From Gammaproteobacteria bacterium (GTDB lineage: Bacteria; Pseudomonadota; Gammaproteobacteria; Pseudomonadales; JAUIET01): a DNA stretch of 64,000 nucleotides. The stretch spans positions 124,001-188,000 of the forward strand of contig JAUIHW010000004.1 in NCBI GenBank assembly GCA_030431775.1, given 5' to 3'. Under the pieces are notes generated by a model. It was given only the letters and a program-made list of their open reading frames with translations. It had not been told where the DNA came from and did not search any database. The position numbers and the translations under genes are program-made. Below are positions 24,615-33,160 of the stretch, one piece after another (the first letter of the stretch is position 1; every line of letters begins with the position of its first letter).

Positions 24615-26227
24615 TTTGGCTTCTTCCCTCGTATCAGCGAATCCGGATAACGTTGCAAATCATCGGTTAAGGCCTCCAGCGATTTGGCCGCATCACCCAC
24701 GTCATCCAGCATCTCGGTCAGCCGATGCTGCAAGGTGGAATCCGGCGCGACGACACTGTCAATGGATTCGATTGTTGACTGCAATCCATCAATCGCCTGG
24801 TCCAATGACTTCGCTGAGCCGTTCAGCCCGTTGAGAAGCTCATCCACATCATCGACAATTTTCGCCCGATTGATTTCGCTCACCATATCAGCCACACCCT
24901 TCAGACTGTTATTGAGGTTGTCACCGATGGATTCGAAGGGCAGCTCAGCAATTTTCTGTGCGATATCGGTTATCCGGCGGGCTATCTGCGAGTACTGACT
25001 ATCCGAGGTCGGCAGAAGCAGGTATTCTCCATGATGGTCCAGTGACTCAGGCCCACCAGCAGCCGCTTCTGCCAGTGAAGGGACCAGATCAACGTAGAGC
25101 GCCCCGGTCAGATAGCTGCGCGTTTTTAACTGGGCCCGCATACCCTCGGCGACCAGTGACGCGAACAAATCGTTCAGCTCGGCCAGCGTGGGTGCATCAT
25201 CCGGATCGATACGTTCCGGCTGGATGGACACAACCACGTCTATTTCCCGGTTATTGGATATTCCCGCTTCCAGACCAACATGTTCAACCTTGCCAACCTG
25301 TATTCCACGAAACTCTACCGGCGCTCCGACACTTAACCCCCTAACAGAGGAATTAAATTTCATCAGATAGGGGTAGGAATACGTGAGTGCACCTTCGGCT
25401 ACTGCTTCGCGGTCATCAAATAGGTGAAATTCCGCTCCCGGCTTCGCTATGTCGTGTTGCCTATCAATATCCGGTGGTGTGCTGAACGCCAGGCCACCGG
25501 CAATCACAGAGGACAGCGAATCGACCTGAGCGACAAGCCCATCCGACCCGAACTCAAAACCAAAACCACTGACATTCCAAAAGGTAGTGTTGGTTCGAAT
25601 CAGTTGATCGTAGGGTGAATTGATAAAAATCCTGATCTCAACTCGACCGATTTCAGGCAGCAGGCGATATCGGGTTACTTCCCCCACCGGCACCTGGCGG
25701 TGGAAAACAGGGGAACCAATATCGAGCGAAGCCAGTTCTTCGGAGAGCAATACATATTGGGTGCCCTGCTCATACGAACGCACCGGTGGCGGCTCAGTAA
25801 GGCCTTCGAAGCGGCGTTGACGAGCTCCGGGATCACCTGGATCCATTTCGATGTAAACTCCCGAGAGTAGCGTATCCAAACCGCTGACACCGCCCAGGGA
25901 TATTCTTGGCGAAACCACCCAGAATCGGCTGTTCTCAGAGAGCAAGGGTTCCACCTGCGGATCCATTTCGACAAATACGGTCACTTTCTCAAAGTTGGAG
26001 CTCAGCTTGGTGTCAACGACCTGACCGACGATTACATCACGAAAGCGTACCTGAGTCTGTCCTACGCGAATGCCCGCGGCACCGTCCAGCACAATTTGAA
26101 TCTCAGGCCCGCGTTCCTGCCAGGCGCGCAGCGCAAGCCAGCCGGCAATTAACAGCGCAAGAAGCGGAATAATCCAGATCGGCGATACCGTGCCAACTCG
26201 GCTGAGATGGGGGTGATTATCGTTCAA
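24611..26227 (-). CDS. pqiB: PqiB, MCE-domain intermembrane transport protein
   Basis: A 538-aa protein with one N-terminal membrane helix (about residues 15-32). Three MCE domains follow: beginning near residue 40 (GIRVGQTQVRFRDVIVG), near 160 (SLDIGSPVFHRQVPVGEV) and near 285 (LSVGAPVEFRGIQVGKV). A C-terminal helical needle with heptads comes after about 430. In E. coli, PqiB rings and needle form a hydrophobic tube across the periplasm for lipid traffic. Length matches the E. coli protein (546). It overlaps pqiA by four bases. Confidence 0.96.
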   Translation of the reverse strand: MNDNHPHLSRVGTVSPIWIIPLLALLIAGWLALRAWQERGPEIQIVLDGAAGIRVGQTQVRFRDVIVGQVVDTKLSSNFEKVTVFVEMDPQVEPLLSENSRFWVVSPRISLGGVSGLDTLLSGVYIEMDPGDPGARQRRFEGLTEPPPVRSYEQGTQYVLLSEELASLDIGSPVFHRQVPVGEVTRYRLLPEIGRVEIRIFINSPYDQLIRTNTTFWNVSGFGFEFGSDGLVAQVDSLSSVIAGGLAFSTPPDIDRQHDIAKPGAEFHLFDDREAVAEGALTYSYPYLMKFNSSVRGLSVGAPVEFRGIQVGKVEHVGLEAGISNNREIDVVVSIQPERIDPDDAPTLAELNDLFASLVAEGMRAQLKTRSYLTGALYVDLVPSLAEAAAGGPESLDHHGEYLLLPTSDSQYSQIARRITDIAQKIAELPFESIGDNLNNSLKGVADMVSEINRAKIVDDVDELLNGLNGSAKSLDQAIDGLQSTIESIDSVVAPDSTLQHRLTEMLDDVGDAAKSLEALTDDLQRYPDSLIRGKKPK

Positions 26228-27549
26228 GCAACCTCCGAAGATGCAGCATACGACTCTTTACTGGACGCATAGGCGTCCCAGATGAGTTTGGAATCAAAAG
26301 TTTCCGCTGCCAACATGGTGAGCACAACAACACCTGCAAAACACAGCAAAGCAGCACCGGGCTCGACATTGGCGAGCAAACCAAATTGCACAAGCGCGAC
26401 CAAAATACTGACAACAAACACATCGATCATTGACCAGCGACCAACAAACTCGGTCACCCGGAACATAATCGCTAGCTGCCGAGGTTCCCGGGTTCCGAGG
26501 TGGCTAACCGACAGGAGTAGATAGGCCATCACAATGAGCTTGGCCAATGGAATGACGATACTTGCAATAAAAATCAGCAGCGCAATGGGCAGGTCGCCGG
26601 CTTCAGCAAGGTGCAAGACACCAGAAAAAATCGTGTCTTCAACCGTATATCCCAGGTTGGTGGTGCGCATTATTGGCAGAATATTCGAGGGAATATACAG
26701 CAGCGCTGCAGCGATCAATAATGCCCAGGTTTTTTGCACGCTGCTTGGCCAGCGCCGGTGCACAGAGGTCCCGCAACGTGGGCACTGGGAGTCCAATTCA
26801 AGCAGACTGTCTCCGATTAATGCATCACAACAGCGACAGGCATTCAGATGCTCCCCAAGATCATTGGCATAATAATTGTCGGGGTCCAACCAGTCCCAGA
26901 TCTCCTCTCGATCAAGAAACAAATGACAGCTTATTAAAACCAGCACCAGTCCGAGGAATGCATATAACCCAGGCCCAGGTATCAGCAATGCCATACCAGC
27001 CAGTTTGATACTGGATACCAGCACTCCGATCAAAAATATCTCCAACATGCTCCAGGGGCGGGAAATATGCAGCAAATGCAAGACCTGACCGAGGAACGGG
27101 GCACGCACACCGGCGTAACGAAAGATCAACAAGTAAGCCAGCCCCATTAGCTCTAACAGCGGAAACAAAAATATTGTGATAAACACTAATGCCGCCAAAA
27201 TAAACTCTTCTCGCCCCAACAGCGCCTGAACACCACTGATCAGATTGCTGCTTTGTATCTGGCCAGCCTGCTCAAGCCCCAGGAATGGAAAACTGTTGGC
27301 CACCACAAATAGAACCAGACCGGTTGCCGTGAGAGCAGCCACTTTGGATTCCCAGTTACGATGTCTGGTCATGATCACGTTGCCACAGTGGACACACTCG
27401 AGTTGCTCCCCTGCGGCTACGTCAGGCAAGTTATACACATGCCCGCAGTCGTGGCAGGCAATCAGTTCTTTGTGGGTACGGATCACTCGGTTGAACCCGG
27501 TTTTATCATCATTAAAGCATAGCACGCAGAACAGCCGGGTTCTGCCCAC
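26224..27549 (-). CDS. pqiA: PqiA, inner-membrane partner of PqiB
   Basis: A protein of up to 441 aa with two PqiA domains of four membrane helices each. Each is preceded by a zinc-ribbon pair: CHDCGHVY with CVHCGN, and CRCCDAL with CPRCGTSVHRR. PqiA supplies the membrane base of the PqiABC lipid path. The true start is uncertain: a GTG at 27549 opens the frame, but family alignment suggests translation may begin at a later GTG (27483), just before the first zinc ribbon. No clear ribosome site distinguishes them. It is divergent from the D-amino acid operon. Confidence 0.9.
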   Translation of the reverse strand: MGRTRLFCVLCFNDDKTGFNRVIRTHKELIACHDCGHVYNLPDVAAGEQLECVHCGNVIMTRHRNWESKVAALTATGLVLFVVANSFPFLGLEQAGQIQSSNLISGVQALLGREEFILAALVFITIFLFPLLELMGLAYLLIFRYAGVRAPFLGQVLHLLHISRPWSMLEIFLIGVLVSSIKLAGMALLIPGPGLYAFLGLVLVLISCHLFLDREEIWDWLDPDNYYANDLGEHLNACRCCDALIGDSLLELDSQCPRCGTSVHRRWPSSVQKTWALLIAAALLYIPSNILPIMRTTNLGYTVEDTIFSGVLHLAEAGDLPIALLIFIASIVIPLAKLIVMAYLLLSVSHLGTREPRQLAIMFRVTEFVGRWSMIDVFVVSILVALVQFGLLANVEPGAALLCFAGVVVLTMLAAETFDSKLIWDAYASSKESYAASSEVA

Positions 27550-27586
27550 TTATTAGCCAATCGGGCTTGTGCATAAGCGACAAACA

Positions 27587-28387
27587 ATGAACAATACCAC
27601 CATGGAAATAGTGGAATCTGAAAGAATACGGCGACTGATCCGCAGAGGTGAATGGTCCCAAGCAACCTCCGGAGCAGCACCTGGCTACGTGCAATGCAAC
27701 CTCGCAATCTTGCAGTCCGACTGGGCTGCGGAGTTTCTCCGTTTTTGTCAGTTGAACCCCAAGCCCTGCCCATTAATTGCAATGTCAGAATCACCCGGTG
27801 ACTACCTGCTACCGACGCTTGGTAAAGATATCGACATCCGCTTTGATGTTCCGCGTTACCGGATCTGGCGAGATGGAGAATTGGTAGAGGAATGCGAACA
27901 AATTGATACGTTATGGTCCAACGACATGGTCGCTTTTCTGCTTGGCTGTTCATTTTCCTTTGAAGAAGCGTTGCTGGCAGACGGCCTTGAGATTCGCAAT
28001 ATCACTGAAGCATGTAACGTGCCCATGTACCGCACCAATATGCGCTGTGCAAAAGCTGGCCGGCTGGAGGCCGACATGGTTGTGAGCATGCGACCAATGA
28101 AAGCTGAACATGCCATTCGGGCTATTCAAATATGTACTCGCTTTCCGTCTGTACACGGAGCGCCCGTGCATCTTGGGGACCCGGCACTTATCGGTATTGC
28201 TGATATCAATCGTCCCGACTATGGCGACCGGGTGACGATACGGGCAGACGAATTACCAGTGTTTTGGGCCTGCGGTGTCACACCACAAGTAGCGATAGAG
28301 CGGGCTCGACCTGCTCTCAGCATCACCCACAGTCCGGGCTATATGTTGATATCCGACTTGCTGAACTCCAATCTGGCGGTGCTTTAA
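27587..28387 (+). CDS. DUF1445 (YcsI-like) protein, D-glutamate cyclase N-half homologue
   Basis: A 266-aa member of the UPF0317/DUF1445 family, annotated elsewhere as putative hydro-lyase and called YcsI in Bacillus subtilis. Family features are [52 protein letters not shown] and VVSMRPM. Near the end is [13 protein letters not shown]. In mitochondria this family is the N-terminal part of DGLUCY, a D-glutamate cyclase (D-glutamate to 5-oxo-D-proline). The C-terminal family of DGLUCY is encoded two genes downstream. The next gene starts three bases after this stop. ATG at 27587 or 27602; neither has a strong ribosome site. Confidence 0.88.
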   Translation: MNNTTMEIVESERIRRLIRRGEWSQATSGAAPGYVQCNLAILQSDWAAEFLRFCQLNPKPCPLIAMSESPGDYLLPTLGKDIDIRFDVPRYRIWRDGELVEECEQIDTLWSNDMVAFLLGCSFSFEEALLADGLEIRNITEACNVPMYRTNMRCAKAGRLEADMVVSMRPMKAEHAIRAIQICTRFPSVHGAPVHLGDPALIGIADINRPDYGDRVTIRADELPVFWACGVTPQVAIERARPALSITHSPGYMLISDLLNSNLAVL

Positions 28388-28390
28388 ATC

Positions 28391-29116
28391 ATGAGATTGA
28401 ATTGCGATTTGGGTGAAAGCTATGGCAGCTGGCGCATGGGCATGGACGACCAGGTCATGCCGCACATTGATCAGGCAAACATCGCCTGCGGTTTTCATGC
28501 CGGCGACCCAGTCACAAAAATCAGAACCATCCAACTCGCAACTTCCCATGGTGTGGAAATCGGCGCTCACCCTTCTTACCCTGACCTGGTTGGCTTTGGA
28601 CGCCGTTCGATGCACTGCTCAAAGGAAGAGATTATTGCGCTGATTCAATATCAGGTGGCCGCATTGGACGGCTTATGTCGCACATACGGTGCAGAACTGA
28701 GTTATGTGAAACCACACGGAGCTTTGTACAACGACATGATGCGTGATGTTTCCGTACGCCGCGCCATTATGCAGGCCATAGGTCACTATGCCGCACCACT
28801 CAAGCTGATGCTACTGGCTACTCAAGAGTCAGATAAGCACGCCGAAGAAGCGGCCGAGTTCGGGCTTGAGCTACTCTATGAAGGGTTTGCCGACCGTTTG
28901 TACACCGACGCTGGAGCACTGCAAGCACGCAGTGAACCGAACGCCGTTCACGATGAGCATAAAACCATCGAGCAGGCAGTACAGATAGCAAGCAGCGGCA
29001 AAGTCACTACCGCCAGTGGAAATACCCTGGCCTTGCGCATTGACAGCCTCTGTGTGCACGGAGACAACCCGCATGCCGTTGAGGTGGTGCAAAAAATTCG
29101 CCAGAAACTGCAATGA
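28391..29116 (+). CDS. pxpA: 5-oxoprolinase subunit A (LamB/YcsF family)
   Basis: A 241-aa YcsF-family protein, the usual length. It shows the signature NCDLGESYG, ANIACGFHAGDP, EIGAHPSYPDLVGFGRR, and VKPHGALYND. With PxpB and PxpC, PxpA forms the ATP-dependent 5-oxoprolinase that opens 5-oxo-L-proline to L-glutamate. No pxpB or pxpC gene lies in the window. Here PxpA sits between the two halves of a putative D-glutamate cyclase; its stop overlaps the next start (ATGA). The role is therefore probably in 5-oxoproline handling, but whether it can act without PxpBC is unknown. Confidence 0.93.
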   Translation: MRLNCDLGESYGSWRMGMDDQVMPHIDQANIACGFHAGDPVTKIRTIQLATSHGVEIGAHPSYPDLVGFGRRSMHCSKEEIIALIQYQVAALDGLCRTYGAELSYVKPHGALYNDMMRDVSVRRAIMQAIGHYAAPLKLMLLATQESDKHAEEAAEFGLELLYEGFADRLYTDAGALQARSEPNAVHDEHKTIEQAVQIASSGKVTTASGNTLALRIDSLCVHGDNPHAVEVVQKIRQKLQ

Positions 29117-29976
29117 TCAGTGCCACCGACCTAGCGCTCAGCGGGCGCATCGAAGACCGGCTTGTCCGACGAAACCCACGCGGTATGCAGTATGTTCAGG
29201 CCGCGTTGGCACAGGGCTATTGTTTACGTGGCGCAGCGCTGATTTACCAGAACAAAGACCGAGTGTTGATAGGTACCGGCTTTCCGGTTGCCGGCAGCTT
29301 CGAAACCGATGGCCCAGTGGGTGCTATCGCACTTTATCAGGCACTTGAATCACTGGGCGGCAAACCAGCAATCGCCTGTGGATCACCGCTTTTTGAAGTG
29401 CTGCAACCTCACTATCGCTCACAGCGTCTGAAACTGCAAAAAGATGGTGCACAGCCCGCCGAGCGCAGTCGTGAGGCACAGGAAATTCTAGAGCGACAGC
29501 AGCCTACGGCTATTGTCTCCATTGAAAGGCCGGGCCTGTCGGCCAGTGGGCATTACTTCAATATGTTCAGCCAGGATATCAGTGACCACTGCGCCTGTTT
29601 CGACGAATGTTTTCGCCAGGCAAGCTGCCCAACCATCGCCATTGGCGATGGCGGCAATGAGATTGGTATGGGTAATGTACGCGATACGATTGCCAAACTT
29701 GATATTGAAGCATCGGCCACGCATTGCGATGAACTGCTGGTCGCAGATGTGTCAAATTGGGCCGCTTATGCCATCATCGCATTCTGGCAAAAGTGGTCTG
29801 GCAAACCATTGCTCGAACAGATTAATGTCCTTGATATCATGGAGTTTTTATCATCCAATGGCAGCGTGGATGGCACCACGGGAAAGAACACGCTGACCGA
29901 AGACGGCCTGCCGCTTGAAGAGGGTTTATCTCTGCTGGTGGATCTGACAGAGCTAATAAGCGAGGCTACTACTTAA
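29113..29976 (+). CDS. DUF4392 protein, D-glutamate cyclase C-half homologue
   Basis: A 287-aa protein of the DUF4392 family, which corresponds to the C-terminal half of mitochondrial DGLUCY. It has LIGTGFPVAGSFETDGP, an IVSIERPG segment followed by HYFNM, and the strongly conserved IGDGGNEIGMGNV. DGLUCY converts D-glutamate to 5-oxo-D-proline. Its neighbours, PxpA upstream and a D-amino acid aminotransferase downstream, fit this. It overlaps pxpA by four bases and the aminotransferase by one (TAATG). Confidence 0.9.
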   Translation: MISATDLALSGRIEDRLVRRNPRGMQYVQAALAQGYCLRGAALIYQNKDRVLIGTGFPVAGSFETDGPVGAIALYQALESLGGKPAIACGSPLFEVLQPHYRSQRLKLQKDGAQPAERSREAQEILERQQPTAIVSIERPGLSASGHYFNMFSQDISDHCACFDECFRQASCPTIAIGDGGNEIGMGNVRDTIAKLDIEASATHCDELLVADVSNWAAYAIIAFWQKWSGKPLLEQINVLDIMEFLSSNGSVDGTTGKNTLTEDGLPLEEGLSLLVDLTELISEATT

Positions 29977-30833
29977 TGACTATTGCGTTTCTTAACGGCG
30001 ATTATCTCCCACTAGAAGAGGCGAGGATCTCGCCTATGGACCGAGGCTTCCTTTTCGGTGATGGTATTTATGAAGTAATCCCTTCTTATGGGGGACGATT
30101 GGTGGGTTTTGCTCCACATATTGAACGGATGCACGATGGGATGAACGCAATTGAAATCCTGTCACCGCACAGCAACCAGCAATGGCGCGAGATTTGTGAA
30201 ACGCTTGCCCAACGAAACGGTGCCGGAAACCTTGGTATCTATCTTCAGGTCAGCCGGGGAGCTGACACAAAACGTCATCATGCCTACCCGACAGGCATTA
30301 CACCCACCGTGTTTGGCTTCACTTTTGACATTCCAGCTGAGCCCACAGCAGACCGCTCTAGCGCCAAAACTCTCAAGGTTGCCAGCGGGGAGGATAAACG
30401 CTGGCAACGCTGCAACATCAAATCAGTTGCCTTGCTGGGAAATGTCATGCACTTTCAGCAGGGTGCCGCCGACGGTAAGGATGAAATTTTGTTGTATAAC
30501 AAAGCCCACAACGTCACTGAAGGCGCGGCTTGCAATGTATTCATCGTTAAAGACGGTACGGTTATTACACCACCGCTGGACCATCAAATTCTGCCAGGCA
30601 TCACGCGGCACATCGCGCTGGACATATTGCACAAGTACAGCGATATCCCGGTTGAGGAACGCAGCGTATCGATGGAAGAAGCACGCCATGCTGACGAAAT
30701 CTGGTTCTCAAGTTCAACCAAAGAACTGATTGCGGTTGTTGAATTGGATGGCTCTCCTGTAGGAGATGGCCGGCCCGGCCCCGTCTGGGAGCAGGCTCAG
30801 ACGCTGTTCACTGAGCACAAATACGATTATTAA
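29976..30833 (+). CDS. D-amino acid aminotransferase (class IV)
   Basis: A 285-aa fold-type IV PLP aminotransferase. MDRGFLFGDGIYEV, the lysine segment RCNIKSVALLGNV (PLP Lys149), VTEGAACNVFIVKDG and ILPGITRHI match Bacillus D-amino acid transaminase more closely than branched-chain or chorismate-lyase members. The expected reaction is D-alanine plus 2-oxoglutarate to pyruvate plus D-glutamate. That would feed D-glutamate to the cyclase-like genes just upstream in the operon, or consume it in reverse. Start and stop overlap both neighbours by one base. Confidence 0.92.
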   Translation: MTIAFLNGDYLPLEEARISPMDRGFLFGDGIYEVIPSYGGRLVGFAPHIERMHDGMNAIEILSPHSNQQWREICETLAQRNGAGNLGIYLQVSRGADTKRHHAYPTGITPTVFGFTFDIPAEPTADRSSAKTLKVASGEDKRWQRCNIKSVALLGNVMHFQQGAADGKDEILLYNKAHNVTEGAACNVFIVKDGTVITPPLDHQILPGITRHIALDILHKYSDIPVEERSVSMEEARHADEIWFSSSTKELIAVVELDGSPVGDGRPGPVWEQAQTLFTEHKYDY

Positions 30834-31912
30834 TGCGTCCTTGCAGAGCAGACATTTCCAGAAGCGCGCTGCTGGCTAACCTGGCTTTGGCACGCTCTCT
30901 CGCCGGTCAGGCCAAGCTCACAGCGGTCGTCAAGGCCAATGCCTACGGTCATGGCGCCAGCCTCTGTGCGCGGCTTCTGGCGCCGGCGAGCGACCTGCTG
31001 GCCGTTGCCAGCATTGATGAAGCGCTGGAGTTGCGTGCTTCGGGAATCGACAAGCCGGTACTGTTGTTGGAGGGGCACTTTGAGGAAAGTGAATTGCGTA
31101 TCGCAGTTGAACATAATTTCTGGTTGATGCTGCACAACGAACGGCAATTAGCCGAAGCTATCGCATTTAAGCCCGACAGCAAACTGTGCGTCTGGCTAAA
31201 AGTGGATACCGGAATGCACCGGCTAGGCCTGCCACCGGAACAAGTGTCTGATGCCGTCCGGGCATTGCGGGCCAGCAAGCATATTGATGAGGAAATCGTG
31301 CTTGCCAGTCACTTCGCCTGCGCTGACCAGTGCGATCAAGAGCCAGCGCTCGCGCAAGTCAAGCGCTTTGATGAGATCAATCAGGCACTGGCGCTTCCGG
31401 TCAGCCTGGCCAATTCCCCGGCATTGCTTAGTCTTACCGGGGTTGCACGGGACTGGGTTCGTCCGGGCATTATGCTGTACGGCAGTTCGCCGCTTGAGCA
31501 AGCCAATCGCCATAGCGAACAGCTACAGGCGGTCATGGGCTTACATTCCGAGGTCATCGCGCTGCGGGAAATACCGCCGGGTGACGGGGTAGGCTATGGG
31601 CTGGCATGGCGAGCCGACCGCCATTCCAAAATTGCAACGGTCGCCGCCGGCTACGGAGACGGTTACCCCAGGCACGCGCCCAATGGCACACCGGTTCACG
31701 TCGGCGGACAAGCAGCGACCTTGGTTGGCAGGGTATCCATGGACATGATTTGTGTGGACGTCACCGATTGTCCGCAGGTTGCACTGGGTACTCCAGTTGA
31801 ATTGTGGGGTACCCAGGTATCTGTTGATGAGGTCGCCCGGCAGTCCGGCACCATCGCTTATGAGCTGCTCACCCGCATGCCAGCCCGGGTACCCCGCCGC
31901 CTGGTCGACTAA
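30833..31912 (+). CDS. alr: Alanine racemase
   Basis: A 359-aa PLP-dependent racemase that interconverts L- and D-alanine. The lysine motif AVVKANAYGHG (Lys34) and the catalytic tyrosine segment GDGVGYGLAW (Tyr255) are in place, and GYGDGYPR and GRVSMDMI follow. The length is typical. Its ATG overlaps the aminotransferase stop (TAATG), making it the last gene of the D-amino acid operon. It could serve either peptidoglycan D-alanine supply or the catabolism of D-alanine. It overlaps a convergent gene by four bases. Confidence 0.96.
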   Translation: MRPCRADISRSALLANLALARSLAGQAKLTAVVKANAYGHGASLCARLLAPASDLLAVASIDEALELRASGIDKPVLLLEGHFEESELRIAVEHNFWLMLHNERQLAEAIAFKPDSKLCVWLKVDTGMHRLGLPPEQVSDAVRALRASKHIDEEIVLASHFACADQCDQEPALAQVKRFDEINQALALPVSLANSPALLSLTGVARDWVRPGIMLYGSSPLEQANRHSEQLQAVMGLHSEVIALREIPPGDGVGYGLAWRADRHSKIATVAAGYGDGYPRHAPNGTPVHVGGQAATLVGRVSMDMICVDVTDCPQVALGTPVELWGTQVSVDEVARQSGTIAYELLTRMPARVPRRLVD

Positions 31913-32547
31913 CGAACGCGAATTCGGGGCTCCGGTGCGCCTTTACGCATCGTCTTCAGAAACTCATCAAACGGCGCAGGCGCAGCGACTTCAGGGGCAT
32001 CATCCCCTGGCGGATTGTTCCAGAACTCTTTCCAGGAGGGCCATAAATCGTGGTATGCCCCTTCATAGGGTTCACGATCCGGCCAACGCATTTTTTGCTC
32101 TCCGACTGGCGGTTTATTCAGGTCGGTGGCGTACCAGTAACAAGGTAAACGCCGACGGAAATACCAACGCCCATCAATACGCTCATAATTATCCCAATAC
32201 AACATCTGCATGATAACCCACTCTATCGCGCCTTCTTCGGTGGGTGTTTCATGCTCGTTCTTTGAATACACAACTCCGTGTGCGTGATCAGGGTCGTCAA
32301 ATTCAATGACATGGTTCCCTACGTGGTGCGAGGTCCCGGTGAACTGCAGCCGCAGAGTATCGTCAAGCCAGCGCTTGAGGTGCTGACGACCGGTCAGCTC
32401 CCGGCTGACCCGAATATCCTCAGCAAACAAGTTGACATGAGCATCAAGGTCCCGCATATCGAGCGACAATGAGTATTTGGAGACCAATTGACGGATTTCA
32501 TCGATCGACTCCAAACGATCGACTCGCTGTTCTAGAGTGTTGGCCAT
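31909..32547 (-). CDS. SnoaL-like (NTF2-fold) protein
   Basis: A 212-aa protein of the SnoaL-like fold, which includes polyketide cyclases, steroid isomerases and bile-acid 7-alpha-dehydratases. The N-terminal IDEIRQLVSKYSLSLDMRD, FAEDIRV and DGRWYFRRR segments are characteristic. CCGGAG precedes the ATG at 32547; the longer frame lacks family similarity. The start lies two bases after the stop of a cytochrome c5 gene, so they form an operon. The 3-ketosteroid dehydrogenase gene lies beyond, divergent. A role in steroid ring chemistry is a guess from this context. Confidence 0.75.
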   Translation of the reverse strand: MANTLEQRVDRLESIDEIRQLVSKYSLSLDMRDLDAHVNLFAEDIRVSRELTGRQHLKRWLDDTLRLQFTGTSHHVGNHVIEFDDPDHAHGVVYSKNEHETPTEEGAIEWVIMQMLYWDNYERIDGRWYFRRRLPCYWYATDLNKPPVGEQKMRWPDREPYEGAYHDLWPSWKEFWNNPPGDDAPEVAAPAPFDEFLKTMRKGAPEPRIRVR

Positions 32548-32549
32548 GG

Positions 32550-33020
32550 TCACTCCGGCTTTGCTTGGGACATGTAGAGGATAAGATCGCGGTATTGTGC
32601 ATCGCTGCAGTCCGGACACAGCCCGCGCGGCGGCATCGCATTCAAGCCATTACGGGTGTTTTCCACCAGCACATCCATACCTTTGGATAAGCGCCCTGCC
32701 CAAGCACTTACATCATGCGACTTTGGCGCGCCCGCAGCGCCGCTCAGATGACAGGAAATACAGGCACGCCTGTAGATCGACAATATCTCCGCGCTTACCG
32801 CAGCCTGGCCAGCAGTTGGCTGCTCTGGCACTGCTGCGCTCTCAACATCCGGGGTATCCGCCGTGGTTGAGTCTACCGTTGCAGCAGCAGCTTCAGAATG
32901 GGAGGTGGCGGGTTCCGTATCATTTGCACAACCGGCGAAAATTAGCAGGCCAGCAATCAGCCCAGCCTTAGCCAGGCCACCCACTGCACACCTAAGTTGA
33001 TCAAATACCCAGTTAAACAT
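32550..33020 (-). CDS. Cytochrome c5-like lipoprotein
   Basis: A 156-aa membrane-anchored monohaem cytochrome c. GGAGG precedes the ATG at 33020. The lipobox LIFAGC follows a hydrophobic segment, then a long Ala/Thr/Glu linker, the haem motif CISCH and GMDVLVENTRNGLNAMPPRG with the axial Met. An extra CPDC pair near the C-terminus is a mark of cytochrome c5. It stands upstream of a SnoaL-like gene and divergent from the KstD-like flavoprotein, for which it could be an electron acceptor, but that link is only positional. Confidence 0.9.
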   Translation of the reverse strand: MFNWVFDQLRCAVGGLAKAGLIAGLLIFAGCANDTEPATSHSEAAAATVDSTTADTPDVESAAVPEQPTAGQAAVSAEILSIYRRACISCHLSGAAGAPKSHDVSAWAGRLSKGMDVLVENTRNGLNAMPPRGLCPDCSDAQYRDLILYMSQAKPE

Positions 33021-33160
33021 CAATTTCAGTCCTCCAAATGCGTTGCAATTCAAACCATTACAGTTCAGTAGCGAGCCTTTTCATTAGCCAGAGTACTATT
33101 GCCAATAGCAGCACCCTACAGTAACGTATGCGCCCGGCAATAGTAACATGACGGATAGAT

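Noticed and set aside
27483-27953. A 156-codon minus-strand frame across the pqiA start
   Set aside because: It runs antisense through the DUF1445 gene and out of frame with pqiA; it has no motif or ribosome site.
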